From assembly GCA_905250115.1 (NCBI GenBank), contig CAJNOI010000157.1, forward strand, positions 1 through 64,000: a stretch of DNA of 64,000 nucleotides, read 5' to 3'. The notes under the pieces are model-generated. The model saw nothing but the letters and a program-made list of their open reading frames with translations. It was not told the origin of the DNA and did no database searches. The translations under genes and the position numbers were made by a program. Below, piece after piece: positions 50,874 to 62,910 of this stretch. Every line of letters starts with the position of its first letter. Within the stretch, counting starts at the first letter, position 1. Source of the DNA: Adineta steineri. Taxonomy: Eukaryota > Rotifera > Eurotatoria > Adinetida > Adinetidae.

Positions 50874-50942
50874 CTTGAGTGTGTGTGTGTGTGTAGAAGT
50901 GAAGGAGAAATGGATAGAATAATCACACCCACACCCACATCC
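50874..50942. repeat. Telomere-like foldback 5
   Basis: GAGTGTGTGTGTGTGTGTAG, a spacer of about 30 bases, then CACACCCACACCCACATCC. The C-rich arm is close to (CCCACA)3. Confidence 0.6.
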
Positions 50943-51716
50943 GAAAATAGTCTGAAGAAATGCAAAATCCGATTTTCAAAGTATTAATAGTCATCACTTG
51001 ATGAATGCAAATAATAATAATGAAACGACACAGTAAATATTAATTAGGAAAAGTTGATCAATTTGTAATAGAAATAATGTTTAATAGCACTTTTCTATGT
51101 TAATAATTAAGTAATAACAATTTCGAAGAAAAAACGTATTTAACGATTACTAACAACCAATATTAAACTGATAATTTTTATTTTCTTGTGATTTAATAAT
51201 ACTCATTAAAACAATTCTGCCATCAAACATCAAATAATCTTTCATTTAGGTTTCTTTGAATGGTTTTTATTTATTGATTTATGTGATGTTTTGATATAAT
51301 CTATGAAAATGAAGTAATCTTGTATGTAAATAAAAAATACGTGTGATTCAATTGTTCGAAGTACAAAATTCCAATAAGATTTGATCAACATTGGCATCTG
51401 CAATATGATATATAACTATACAAGTTAAAATCGTATTTCGCGACGTTTCCTGTAAAGGAACTAAATTCCATATTCAAAATCGAAAAGCGATTGTTATCGA
51501 TTCAATCTTGATATATTCCATCTCGTATTTAAAGGAGTGTTTTCTGATGTTCCGCTCTTGAGACTATCAGGATACAAAATGACAACTTTTAATACGTACG
51601 TCGTGAAAGGAAGAAATATTTTACTTCGCATCGCATTAAAAATAGAAAAAGAAAAGCGCGCATTTATAATTTTGACTAGTTTATTAATAATTTTTTTTCG
51701 TTAAATCGATACAAAA

Positions 51717-51968
51717 ATGTTCCTCAATAATAATAATAATAAAAACAATCATCAACAAACATTAAACAACAATACAGTTCAAATACCATCATTGAATTCT
51801 ATTTCAAAAGAATTCGAAGCACTTAAATGTATACCAATACAACAAGAAACATTATTCAATGACATGTTTGTACAATATTATCAATGTTCAAATAATAATA
51901 ATAGAGTTAATCTAAATGTTAAAGTAGAAATTACACAAAATTTAGCACCGATAAAACATTTACGATGA
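51717..51968 (+). CDS. Small Asn-rich hypothetical protein
   Basis: 83-residue ORF. It starts with an Asn-rich stretch (MFLNNNNNKNNHQQ) followed by ordinary-looking sequence (SISKEFEALKCIPIQQETL, VNLNVKVEITQNL). The second half has a natural amino-acid composition, which favours a real short gene or a first exon. No family is recognised, and no polyadenylation signal is evident close by except AT tracts. Confidence 0.35.
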   Translation: MFLNNNNNKNNHQQTLNNNTVQIPSLNSISKEFEALKCIPIQQETLFNDMFVQYYQCSNNNNRVNLNVKVEITQNLAPIKHLR

Positions 51969-53300
51969 ACTATTTCGTGTATTAAAAATAAACTAGTCAA
52001 TATATTCGATTTGATTATCGTTTTTTGGAAAGAAAAAAATCCTATCACAAGCTTTTAAGTTTAAAAATACCACAATTAATATCTAAGTACTGAAATTTTA
52101 ATAATAAAAAGATTTTATTATAAATATTAAATTTCATTTGTGAGCAGTTCATTGCCGTGTTATAAATATCTTCCATATTGAATATCATAAAGAGTTTGAC
52201 TTTGAAATTTGTCATGACTTTATCAGAGATATTGACTTTCATTTTTCATTTATTAAATGTTGAAAAAAGAACAAAAAAATTATATGTATTTCTTTTAACT
52301 TGATTAACTGCATATGAAATTATTTCAAAAGAAAAATCTTGTTCATTATTGAGAATACATGTTTCTTTTTCAAACATGTATGAAGACATGATTTTAATAC
52401 ATATTTACATGAATATATTATCGGTGACAGTTGTAATAGATATTTATGCTTGAAAATCTGAGATTGAATAACTGTGAGACTTATGTTGATATTTTTACAG
52501 TAAAAAAAACGAATGAAATTGTACTTGTACAAATATTTTTGTTCTAGGATACATAAATACATGACATTTTCAAGTATTTGTACCCCACAATTATTTTATA
52601 TGCATACAAAATTCAAATATCTTATGTGATATTATTTTTGTAAGATTTATAATACTCTATTAATGAACTACGAACTTACAAAAAGATTTCATATTATTAA
52701 TCATTAAATCTTAGTCTTTATCATTTTATCAATATTTATTTTCTTTGAGACGAATTAAGTTAGTCATATCGAATATCAGTTTGCATATAAGATATATCGA
52801 ATAGGTGACAAACTTTGATTTAAATAATTTTATTTTTTAAGTTAAAATAATTTTAGTATTGATGATAAAACAAGTCAAAAAAACACTTATGATAATGGAC
52901 TTCCTTTCTTGAAAAATAAGAACTTATATATCTAACATGACTTCAGTCTATGTTTCGATATTCATGTTTGCTTAAGGAATAATTTGTTGTCGATTCTCTC
53001 TTTTTCTCTTTCTTACTCATATATTCTTGTCATTCTGATACTAACTTTACTTTTCGTTTTTTTTTATTACTAAGATATAATTCTTTTTTTACCTGTCTCG
53101 CACATGATGAAAGACATGACATGCATAAACATATAAACGTAAAAAAATGTCTTTCTCTGATAACACGACAACTAAAGTCGTTTTTTACATTTTCACTTAT
53201 TTTACAATCCTTTTTTTAGTAGTTATACAAGTAATTCAATACTTATTGTGAGAACAACAAAAACAATTTGAATTACTATTTTATCTAGATAGAATTGATT

Positions 53301-56300
53301 ATGAGTTTAACAGTTTTCAGATTATGGAAGCCAATTCAATTTGTCTTTTTGGTAAAAATAAATCATAAAAAATTCTATTGATGTTGATGATTAAAATAAA
53401 ATCTTTCTCGTGTAATTTTAGGTAACTATCAGTATAAATATTTCGATGGCGAATACTACAGATACTTCTCCCACTGTATCATCTGATTATTTCACCACTG
53501 ATGAAAGTAAATAATTATTTTTTATATTCATATTTGCTAAATTAATTAGAATTCTAATATAGATTTTACAGCTACAATAACTTCAGATTTAACTAGCACC
53601 GAGACTTCAACAATAATAATAACCACAACAACGACGACGACGACAACAACAGCAACGACTAGTAAGTCATCTGTTTGTTTTTCTACATGACCTTTTTTAA
53701 TTATTCGATAATTTCTTACATAGCTGACAGGTGTTTTGATATAAAATCAAATAATATTACTGTACAAAATCGTGGATCAGATATGTTCACAGCACTTATT
53801 TCTTACGATTGTCCGTTTACAGACTTGTATAGCTTTACAATGTTATATGATGAAACATCTGCTAATTGCAGCATACTTAATAACGTTTCAAATATTACTG
53901 GAGACATTGCTATCAATGTGACATGTAACAATATTCTTAATAATGCTGGTCGAAACTGGACATTCAGTATAAATCGAACGTCATCGAATAGTGCAGTTTA
54001 TTTCGAAGATTTTACTATAACACTTTCCCCATTAAATTATACCGGTTTTAATTATACTACAACATATGACAATAATCAAATATCAATAACAATTTCTAAG
54101 CCAGATTGTTCACAAATAGCTGATCTACAGTATCTTGTTGTACGATGTAACGACTCAGATAAGACCAACAATACTCTTTCACAGAACTGTACACAAGTTT
54201 GTTGGGGTTTAGAACACGGTTCTAAATATAATGTCTCATTAGTTCGACTACCCATTCCAATAGCTGATATGAATGATACCATTCCACAATATAGTCAACA
54301 CATCATTATCCCTACAAGTAAAAGAAAGATAATAATTAATTTGTGATTAACTAATTTTCTTTTCTTTTTATATTTGACTATTAATTTAGAACTTGATAGC
54401 GCAACAAATTTGAGCTTCATAAATACATCAATCACAAATGAATCAGTAGCAATTAATTTCACATGTCCACGTGGATCATATGAGAAGATAGTTACGAATT
54501 GCAGTGCACGTGATTTAAATTGTCCACTCAGGAAGAATCTCACTTTAGATAATTCTATTGTAAACTGTTCCAATTACACGTCTATTACATTACCTAAAGT
54601 GTTGCAAGGAGTTGAATATGAATGTAAACTTATTACTATGAAAGAAACATTTAATAATACCGTATCAGATAATGTTATATTTCAGATACGTGAGTTACAA
54701 AGATCATTACAAATCACCTTATTGATATTCTACGATTTGTTTTTTTAGCGTTAGAACCTGTATTGTATAACGGATCAAACTCGTCAAACAATAGTGTGAT
54801 TATTTTTAATGTTACTCTTAACAGTGACTTTAATACAATTGCATCCAATTGTACTGTAGCTAATAATCAATCAAATCCATGTGAAAATGTCACAGAGCGA
54901 TACGAAAACTGTTCGACTCAATTGAACCTTAAGGGAATTCCTGGATGTGACTATGAATGTTCTTTTATAACTGAAAAAGCAAACTATACTAGCAAAAATT
55001 CACAAGTATACAATTTCTCTATTTGTGAGTGCTGTAGTGAGTTAATTTAATCTATTAAAAGTATATTTATTTAGTTCCTTCAAAACCAAATATTTCTGAT
55101 CATAAACAAGGATCACGATGGATATCAATCAATTGGACAATAAGTGAAGTTACATATATTCAATCATTTAATATATTCAGCAATACTTCTATGGAAAACT
55201 TCAGTGACTTTCCATCGGATGAAAAAAGCTTTTCTTACAATTTTACAACAGAAATTAAACCTTTTCGTAGGTAAATAAAGGTCAATTTTTCTTATTCTTT
55301 TGGTAATATATCTACTCTCTCTTTCAGTTATACTCTTCATGTTGAATTAGTTTCAAATAAAAATGTTTCATCGGAAACATTTTCAATCGAAACATCAGAA
55401 GAAGGTAAATATTTCATCTTTCAGTTTATTTTTTCAACATAATCTGATATTTTTAAAAGCACCTCCACCACCAGATTCTAATGATATAGAGAAAAAAATT
55501 ATTCCACAAAACGACGATGAGTTGTCAACGTATGAACAATATGTCATCGATATTGATCCAACATTATTTTCCAATGAGTATGGAATTGTACGGACATATT
55601 TAATATATATTCGTCAAGGTATTTTTCTATATCTAAATTAATAATATTAATTTATTACAATACAGATCAAACTTATAACACATCCGAAGTCAATACCAAT
55701 GGAACATATGCTGAAGCTTCCCGTAATATATCAATCGATTATCTAGCAGTTGTTATACCCATAAAGTCTGTACAGCGAAATGGTAAGTAATTGTTTATTC
55801 GTATCATTCATCTAAATAAATATTTCATGTAATTTTGTTTTTCTCCTAGTTTAGTAATGAACAACATTACTGTGATACTTGGAAATCAGACAGATTGTTT
55901 CAATGAATCAATAGCATATACTCCATGTAATGGTCCATTAAAATCTTCGACAACTTACAGGTAAATCTCATCATTTTATTTTATTGACCTTTTATTTACG
56001 AATAAATATAAATAGAGTGATCCTAAGTGCTTGTACAATTGCTGGTTGTGAAAATGTTCTATCCAAATCCTTTGAAACAAAAGGTAAGCGATAATTTCTT
56101 GTTTCAAACTTTATTAGAATTAATATTATATAATCGAAGCTCCACCTCCAACACCAACAAAACCTTCGCCATCAAAAGGATGGGTAGCTATATTTCCAGT
56201 TCTGGCGCTTGTTGCTGTAGTTGTTGTTTTGGCTGGATGGAAGCGAAAACCACTTAAACGATTGGTCACTGGAAAAATCCGAAAATATCGAAAGTATGAA

Positions 56301-58077
56301 ATATAATAGAAATTTTTTTCACAAGTTTTATAATAAATTCTGTTATAGATCATCAAAAGTTCCTCGGTAAAATATGCAACATTCTTCGTTTTATAAATAT
56401 ATTTATTTATTTGTTTTAGTTCTAGTGGGTCAATATCATTAACATCAGTATACACTGTGCCAACAAAAAGGTGAGTTGTTTTTCGTTTTTACAGCCTATT
56501 TTATTTAAATGAAATCTGAGTATATTTGTCATTCATTTCTCTTGAATGAATTATTCATATTCTTTATTTTACTACAGACCAAAACCTCTTTACAAATATA
56601 TCAGTATGACAAACGATGATGAAAAAGCAATTTATAATGAATATCAGGTTCGTTAAAAATTTCTTAATTATCTCGAATTACTAATATTAATTATATATAG
56701 GATTTGGAGATGACAGCTCCACAATATCGGCAATCAGATTATGAAGCAGAATATGCTACTAAAAATCGATATGGTAATATTCCTGCTCGAGGACCTTGTA
56801 CGTTATTAATTCTTAAAAAACAATTTCTATGACCATATATTATTAAATAGGGGAAAGAACAGCTGTTCGATTAACTGCTGACCATCGTGTTGATGATTAT
56901 ATCAATGCAAATGAAATTCAGGTAATTATAAGAATAACACAAAAACATTAATGATGATATTCAAAAAAACAATAGGGATTACATTGCGCTAAGCAATATA
57001 TAGCTACTCAAGCTCCATTACCAGATACTTGTCAAGATTTTTGGGAAATGATTCTTCAATATAATGTCTTGAAAATTGTTATGGTAACAAGATTGAAAGA
57101 ACGAAATCCTCACAATCCAACACTAACTGTAGTAAGAACGGTTATATAAAAAATAAACATTTTATGGGTTTTGTTTTGCTTTTATATTTTAGGATAAATG
57201 TCATAATTATTTTCCTGAAAATAAAGGTGATTCATTAACATTTGGTCCAGTTGTTGTTCAAGTAATAGATATTGATCGTCGGCCAAAGGATGATCTAGAA
57301 ATTCGTCTTATACTCATTAAAGATGTAATTTTATTTTTTATTTTATTTATGCTAAAATTATTTATTTTGATTTTTTTGAAGGGAAATATAGAACATCGTG
57401 TATATCATTATTATTTTATTGGGTGGCCAGATTTTGGTGTTGTTACTCAACCAAAATTACTTGATCTTATTGAAACAATTAATAATCATGGACAAAATTT
57501 ATTTAAAAAAGAAAAAGAACGTTTAACAACACCTATGGTTGTTCATTGCAGTGCTGGTGTTGGTAGAACAGGAACTTATATTGCCGTAGATATAATTACC
57601 AAATTAATTAAACAATCAGAAAATAATTTATCAACAATGCAACTTGATGTTATGGGTGTTGTTTATAAACTACGACAAGAGAGAGTCAAAATGGTTCAAA
57701 CTAAGGATCAATATATGTTAGTCAATCGTTGTGTAGAAGAATATTTAAAAAGAATTAATCGATTAAATGATATTATGCGACCACCGAATATATATGAAAA
57801 TGTTAGTGATCGACAGTCAAATACTTCGACGAATATTTATATGAATAATGATATATCCGAGAATAATTTAAATAAAAAATCATCATTTAAATATAATAAT
57901 ACAAAAGGAGATAATTCATCTCTAGTCGATAATCATAGTAATTCATCTGGTGTTGTTCTACGACAATCGAAATATAAACCTATACATGATCAATATGATA
58001 GTAAATCAAAAGATGATAATACACCATCAATACCAAGACGATTACCTTCTATTAAACGACAACAAAATGATTATTAA
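53301..58077 (+). CDS. Receptor-type protein tyrosine phosphatase, single catalytic domain
   Basis: I resolve 21 exons from ATG 53301 to the stop at 58077; their lengths sum to 3564 nt (1187 residues) with every phase consistent. Exon 1 plus exon 2 give a signal peptide (LWKPIQFVFLVTISINIS). Next comes a Thr-rich mucin-like stalk (exon 3), then an Asn-glycosylated Cys-containing ectodomain of fibronectin-III-like repeats (W/Y and C patterns such as GVEYECKLIT and GCDYECSFIT). The transmembrane segment is at about residues 716-737 (WVAIFPVLALVAVVVVL). The cytoplasmic PTP domain has DDYINAN, QAPLPDTCQDFWEMI, GWPDFG (Asp973) and HCSAGVGRTG (Cys1012, Arg1018), all intact. There is no second PTP domain. 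Exon 14 (56349-56366) is an 18-nt microexon just inside the membrane. It should dephosphorylate phosphotyrosine proteins at the cell surface; the ligand is unknown. Confidence 0.92.
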
Positions 58078-58197
58078 CAAAAAGATTTCCGTTCAAAACA
58101 AATCAATAGACAATTTCTTTTCCGGTGTACTTATTCTTCTTTTTTTTTGTTTTTATTTTTGATAATATGATGAATGATTCATGTATAATGATATAAA

Positions 58198-58203
58198 AAT
58201 AAA
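58198..58203 (+). terminator. Polyadenylation signal of the RPTP gene
   Basis: AATAAA, 121 bases after the stop codon. Confidence 0.55.
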
Positions 58204-58415
58204 CATGATATTTATTTTATAATTATTAACTTTCAGTGTATATACTTCAATGAATTTATGAATTGTTTCCAAATAATCACATTTATATATTATTAATTAA
58301 ACGAAATAAAAATATGCGAAAATAATTTCGTGAAGTTATAAAAAAAACCCATAAACAAAATTCTTGTACAAGACACATAAGGGAAAAAGAATATTGTTCA
58401 TGATTGTGGTACTAT

Positions 58416-58460
58416 TCAATTTGCACCATTTTGACGACGCTTAATTAATTCACGTTTCCA
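58416..58460 (-). CDS. Possible C-terminus of a gene hidden by the assembly gap
   Basis: On the minus strand, from the gap edge, the frame reads WKRELIKRRQNGAN followed by TGA. The Lys/Arg-rich sequence is typical of protein ends, but 14 residues cannot be assigned. The rest, if real, lies in the Ns. Confidence 0.25.
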   Translation of the reverse strand, partial: WKRELIKRRQNGAN

Positions 58461-58676
58461 NNNNNNNNNNNNNNNNNNNNNNNNNNNNNNNNNNNNNNNN
58501 NNNNNNNNNNNNNNNNNNNNNNNNNNNNNNNNNNNNNNNNNNNNNNNNNNNNNNNNNNNNNNNNNNNNNNNNNNNNNNNNNNNNNNNNNNNNNNNNNNNN
58601 NNNNNNNNNNNNNNNNNNNNNNNNNNNNNNNNNNNNNNNNNNNNNNNNNNNNNNNNNNNNNNNNNNNNNNNNNNNN
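58461..58676. other. Assembly gap (216 Ns)
   Basis: A run of N between a possible minus-strand gene end and a plus-strand mucin repeat. The flanking tandem repeats explain the failed assembly, and the true size may differ. Confidence 0.99.
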
Positions 58677-59108
58677 AATACAACATGGATGGGTAATTCA
58701 ACTATGAATAGTAGCACTGCCACCACCACCACAACAGTCTCATACAACACAACATCCATGGCTAACTCAACTATGAATAGCACTAGTACTACAAATGCTA
58801 CGACTACATCAAGCACAGCTTCGATGAGTAACTCAAGTATGAATGCCACTACCACCACCACTACAACAACACTCCCATACAACACAACATTCATGGGTAA
58901 TTCGACTATGAATAGTAATAGTACCACAACTACTACTACTACATCAAGCACTGCTCCGATGGGTAACTCAACGATGAATGCCACTACTAGCATCACTTCA
59001 ACAGCAAGTACAGTTCTGACCGGTAACGCTACTATGAATGCTACTACTACCACCACCACAGCGACTAACAGAACGACCTCGACTACTAGTTCCAGTACTA
59101 CCACATAA
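58677..59108 (+). CDS. Mucin-like Thr/Ser/Asn repeat protein, 3' part
   Basis: 144 codons open from the gap to TAA at 59106-59108, almost entirely Thr, Ser and Asn. About six imperfect units of 18-24 residues are centred on MGNSTMNS and YNTTSM, full of N-x-S/T sites and O-glycosylation targets, as in secreted mucins. The 5' part lies in or beyond the gap. A secreted Cys-rich gene at 62911 begins a similar Ser/Thr region, so the two may be paralogues. The antisense open frame here is a by-product of the repeat. AATAAA occurs at 59321. Confidence 0.7.
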   Translation, partial: NTTWMGNSTMNSSTATTTTTVSYNTTSMANSTMNSTSTTNATTTSSTASMSNSSMNATTTTTTTTLPYNTTFMGNSTMNSNSTTTTTTTSSTAPMGNSTMNATTSITSTASTVLTGNATMNATTTTTTATNRTTSTTSSSTTT

Positions 59109-59320
59109 GGGGAAGGTTGTCATTGTGTTGGGAGATGAATGTTATGAATGTTTGGTACGTTTAGATCTGAGCGTGGAATAATTGTTTGATGTCTGTTTTG
59201 TTTTGTGTTTTGGGAAGTGGGTGCGTGTTTTTTTTATGAGTCTGTGTATGCCGTACGGATGTATAGCATTTGCTTTTTGTGTGATGTTTATTATGTTTCA
59301 AAATATTTTGTATTTGGATC

Positions 59321-59326
59321 AATAAA
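59321..59326 (+). terminator. Polyadenylation signal of the mucin-like gene
   Basis: AATAAA followed by a GTGATGTTG GT-rich stretch, about 215 bases after the stop. Confidence 0.5.
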
Positions 59327-59540
59327 GTGATGTTGAACTGTCTAACAAGATGGTTTGGTATTCGTATAGATCTCAGTTTTGTTTTGTGAAAAGAACGTGT
59401 CACAGGGAACCATGAAGGGTTTGAGATATATATACCATTTTAAGAAACTCTGGAAGTTCCAGTAAAAGTTGATTTCATGTCGGGCCGCTTTATTTGTTCG
59501 TTTTAAACGATTGTGGGCGGTTAGAAAGCAGTTCGTTTTT

Positions 59541-59606
59541 GTGAGGTTGTTAGTGTAGGTGTTTTTGTGGCATGAAAATAACACCCACACTCACACTCAC
59601 ACTCTC
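59541..59606. repeat. Telomere-like foldback 6
   Basis: GTGAGGTTGTTAGTGTAGGTG, then TTTTTGTGG, a spacer of about 11 bases, then CACCCACACTCACACTCAC. Another C-rich run (CACACGCACACTCACGCAC) follows at 59661-59695. Confidence 0.55.
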
Positions 59607-59857
59607 AATGTATTTTTGGAAGGGAAAAACTCTCTTTGACGGTATTTGTACGCAGTCATATCCACACGCACACTCACGCACAGTCACAGCCACACGCATC
59701 TTTTTGTACATGATGTATTGCTATAAGAATTAGGATTAGTATTATGTACAAGTATTGGAGTAAGATTACGCCTTGGATAATCTCGACCTGGTCTACCAAG
59801 AGGTATGTTATTATTACTTGGTGATTGTCATGGTATCATTTATAAAGATAAAATTTA

Positions 59858-60219
59858 ATTCAATTCATCACATACTTCTATGTAAGTTTTGGGATAAAAT
59901 ATTTTTTTAATTTCAGACGAATAGTTTTTAGAAAATATATTTGTTTTGATTGGATTTAAATATACATTACGTATTTTTTCAATAGAATAGTATGGAGTAT
60001 ATATTATTGATTCTGGATTTGTAGTATATAATTCAGTTGCATAATATTGATAGGAGCATGAAAACTTTAGTGAATAATATTCATAATTCATCAAACTTTC
60101 AATATTAAATATACCACTCATATCCATTGTTATAGTTATGGAAGATAACTGATTGTTATGAATCAGGAGATCATGTGTTGTAAATGTTTCACAATATTTG
60201 ATACAGATAGGTTTTGCAT
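59858..60219 (-). pseudogene. Gene fragment ending at telomere-like repeats
   Basis: About 120 codons with coding-like composition (AKPICIKYCETFTTHDLL ... IFYPKTYIEVCDELN, then stop) on the minus strand. Towards its 5' side the frame enters the G-rich/C-rich repeat at 60230, where it reads only His/Ser/Thr low complexity. No start codon or splice acceptor is convincing, so this looks like the 3' end of a gene whose upstream part was replaced by telomere-like DNA. The product is not recognised. Confidence 0.4.
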
Positions 60220-60235
60220 CCAATGATAGGATGTG

Positions 60236-60325
60236 AGTGTGGCTCTGAGTGCACATGTCGATTTGGGTGTGGCTGTGACTGTGGGTGGATATGAGATCAT
60301 AGATACCCACACCCACATCCACCCT
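60236..60325. repeat. Telomere-like foldback 7
   Basis: TTTGGGTGTGGCTGTGACTG and TGGGTGGATATG, a spacer of about 14 bases, then ACCCACACCCACATCCACCC. The inner arms GTGGGTGGATATG/ATACCCAC can pair closely. Confidence 0.65.
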
Positions 60326-60734
60326 CAACAGACTATATCGATATATTTTCTCTTCTTACCCTCATTCTCACTCTAATCGCTCCCATCCTCAACCTCTCAC
60401 ATATGGTGCTTACTTTTTATGATATACTTTTAAATGTTGATTATGCTGTTCGAGAAATCAATGTATATTTTTTTGTCAAATCGATTTCCCAGTGTAGTAC
60501 ATGAAACTGTATTTATCGGGCAGTATACTAAGTTTTCACAGAGTTTTATTTAAAAGCAAAAAATCTGTAGCACTATACAAACAACTTATGTTTGTCAACC
60601 AATTTATTTTACTTTTTTTGTAAGCGTAATTCGTATGTACATTGAATGTGACTTCGAAAAAGCCGAAAAACGAAAACAAATAAACTTGCAATCGTTTTCA
60701 CTCTCGAAATAATGCACACAGAGCAAAATAAGCG

Positions 60735-60855
60735 CTTGGGTGTGGATGTGAGTGTGGGTGTGGGTGTGGGTGTGGATGTGAATGTGGGTATGGGTGATTA
60801 TGAATGTCGGTGTGCATGTGGATGTGGATGTAGCCAAAGAGAACACCCACACCCT
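60735..60855. repeat. Telomere-like foldback 8, longest TGTGGG run
   Basis: A G-rich arm of about 100 bases includes a run close to (TGTGGG)4 at 60753-60776, then degenerate TGTGGA, TGTGAA and ATGGG words, and a short C-rich arm ACACCCACACCCT (60843-60855). Confidence 0.7.
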
Positions 60856-62248
60856 TGTTTTGTCATTCACCTTTATAAAAATTTGACACTTACATATAAA
60901 CTGATCGACTGCTTATTTCGGCGAAAAAAGCGAATTATGACGCTATTTATACAATTCTTTCTTCTTCATTTTTCTTATTGCTTGTGTTTCAACTATGGCT
61001 TCGTCGAATCGCAACGGCTGCACTTTGTTTGCCACCATGGGGTTTTCTCATCCAGAATTGCTTATGTTGAAAAAATTCTTCGAAAAGTGCAGCTCAAAAA
61101 ATATGTTTTTTTACTAAAACTATATATCAGCACTACTGAGAATCCTTTTGAAAGTTGTATTTCAGTGATTGGGTAGAAGATGTAGTCTACTTGATCGAAT
61201 AGGTTTCACTGCGAGTCACAGAGACTTGGGTGTAGATAGAAATTAAACAAGCATGTCGCTTTTCATATTTGCAGTACGGTTCGATTAATAATTAGTATCT
61301 TCAAAATTTAATGTTCTTTTGTTCACCAAATACCAATCAAAAGAGCACGTTCCATCTCTGCTTTGGTCCTCACTCTATCTAACAATCAAAAAGTTTTAAG
61401 ATAAAAGTTTTGACGAACTGTAGTCTTTTCTGCGTCGCAGCCATGCAATGAAAAAAGACACATAAGGCTCGCCTTTTAAACTACCAATTCTCCACCGTTT
61501 ATTGAAATTCTGATAAGTATTTTTTGTCATTGTTCAATGCTCATGACAGGGAATGAGCGTTAGTGACTCATTATTTACATACTAAACGATGGGGTGGCTC
61601 AAAGTTGATTGTTAGGTAGGAGCACATCAACATTTTTACCTACTGAACATAGAGCTTCTGAAACAATTACTTTCGCCATTGATGTTTAATGGCGAAAAAT
61701 CTCCGATATTTGAGATTTAAAAATCCTTGTTTATAAATATTTATTAAACTTCAATAGTTTTCTGTAATCTTCAAGGAGTACGGGCATGTACCAAGTTTTT
61801 AATAAAGATCTATACAACTGTGGCCTAATATTTTCTTCACTGATAAAATCTATTTACACCCATATATTCACTCACACCCACGTCCTGGGAATACTGAGCC
61901 AAGATCATTGATGATTTGATATCTGTACGGGATGGATTGTGAAGGTGTACAAATCCCGATCCGTGATTATGTATTAAGACAGTTTTGCAATAAGACGAAG
62001 CGTCGGTCACAGCCGGGGATTGCCATAGATAATTGATTTCATTTTACATCTTACTAGCTAGACCGTGTTTTACATTTTAGTCCTGCATAAGTTGAGAAAA
62101 TAGCTTTTATGATACACCTTTGGAATTTTTTTGAAAATATCGAGCAATTTTCTTTTTAAATTATGTGATTCTGGTCCAGTTTTCTTATATTATTCAGAAA
62201 GATTTTTGAAACTTCAGAAAATCTTCACAGATTCTGACGAGTTTTGAC
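60856..62248. other. Intergenic region, possible gene scraps
   Basis: GC content is a little higher than elsewhere. A frame at 60940-61176 (RLHFVCHHGVFSSRIAY) and an alternative starting at ATG 60993 (MASSNRNGCTLF) are open but unrecognised and may be remnants. A C-rich telomere-like scrap (CACCCATATATTCACTC) is at 61857-61885. Confidence 0.35.
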
Positions 62249-62332
62249 CGGATGAGGGTGAATATTTCATCTAACCTCACTCCCCTTCACACCCTCAACC
62301 GCATCCTCACCCACACCCAGACTCACCCGTTT
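62249..62332. repeat. Telomere-like foldback 9 (mostly C-rich)
   Basis: CCGGATGAGGGTGAA followed after about 10 bases by CCTCACTCCCCTTCACACCC and CTCACCCACACCCAGACTC. Confidence 0.5.
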
Positions 62333-62910
62333 CTCTTTCTCAAGTGAAACATTAGTCTCAAGTCAAGGGAGCAAAAGCTGATTTAAATCACAAAAATCAC
62401 AAATCATTTTTCTCACCTTGTCTCAGGTGATTTGTTTGAGAATAACAAAATTCATATATATGTGCGCACTTCCTTTTTTTCGATTTTTATTTTTGCCATT
62501 TGTTAATGGCTTCTCAAACTGTACACAATGTTTGCTGACGAAATCTTTGAGGTAACCAAAGTCATTTCTCTTGTAAAAACATCTCTCTCTTATTTTCAAC
62601 AATATCTTGCAATTTGGCTTAGCTGACGTCACTCGTCGTTGTGAGTTGGTTATTCTTGAAAAATTTTAGTGCGTCAAAATGTGAGCGACGTAAATTGTAT
62701 TTCTTCTGCGCAAATAAAGAACACTTCACTTGTATTTATCTGTATGGTCATAGAAAAAAGCTTTATTTATTTTTTTATTAAAAAAAAAGAGAAAAAAAAG
62801 AAGAAAAAGGAGAGAAAGTTTTCATAGCAGCGGAGCTCTTATAAATTATCAATTTCTTCGGTTCCTCTTTCACACACTGATATTCGTTTTTTTTATTGAA
62901 GTTCATTCAT

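Larger units (their letters stand above)
48991..53300. other. Gene-poor region with possible gene scraps
   Basis: About 4.3 kb. It contains two telomere-like foldbacks (49511-49557 and 50874-50942) and a small Asn-rich ORF (51717). On the minus strand, 50249-50418 stays open after a possible splice acceptor (TTTATAG|ACGAATTTCAGG) and reads DEFQETNNDQLSTVS onward, perhaps a terminal exon or a decayed gene end. Further decayed-looking frames occur at about 49740-50200. None is recognised. Confidence 0.45.

Noticed and set aside
58445-59104. 219-codon antisense ORF through the mucin repeat and gap
   Set aside because: Val/Leu-rich reading of the complementary strand of Thr/Asn codons, partly across Ns; an artefact of the repeat.
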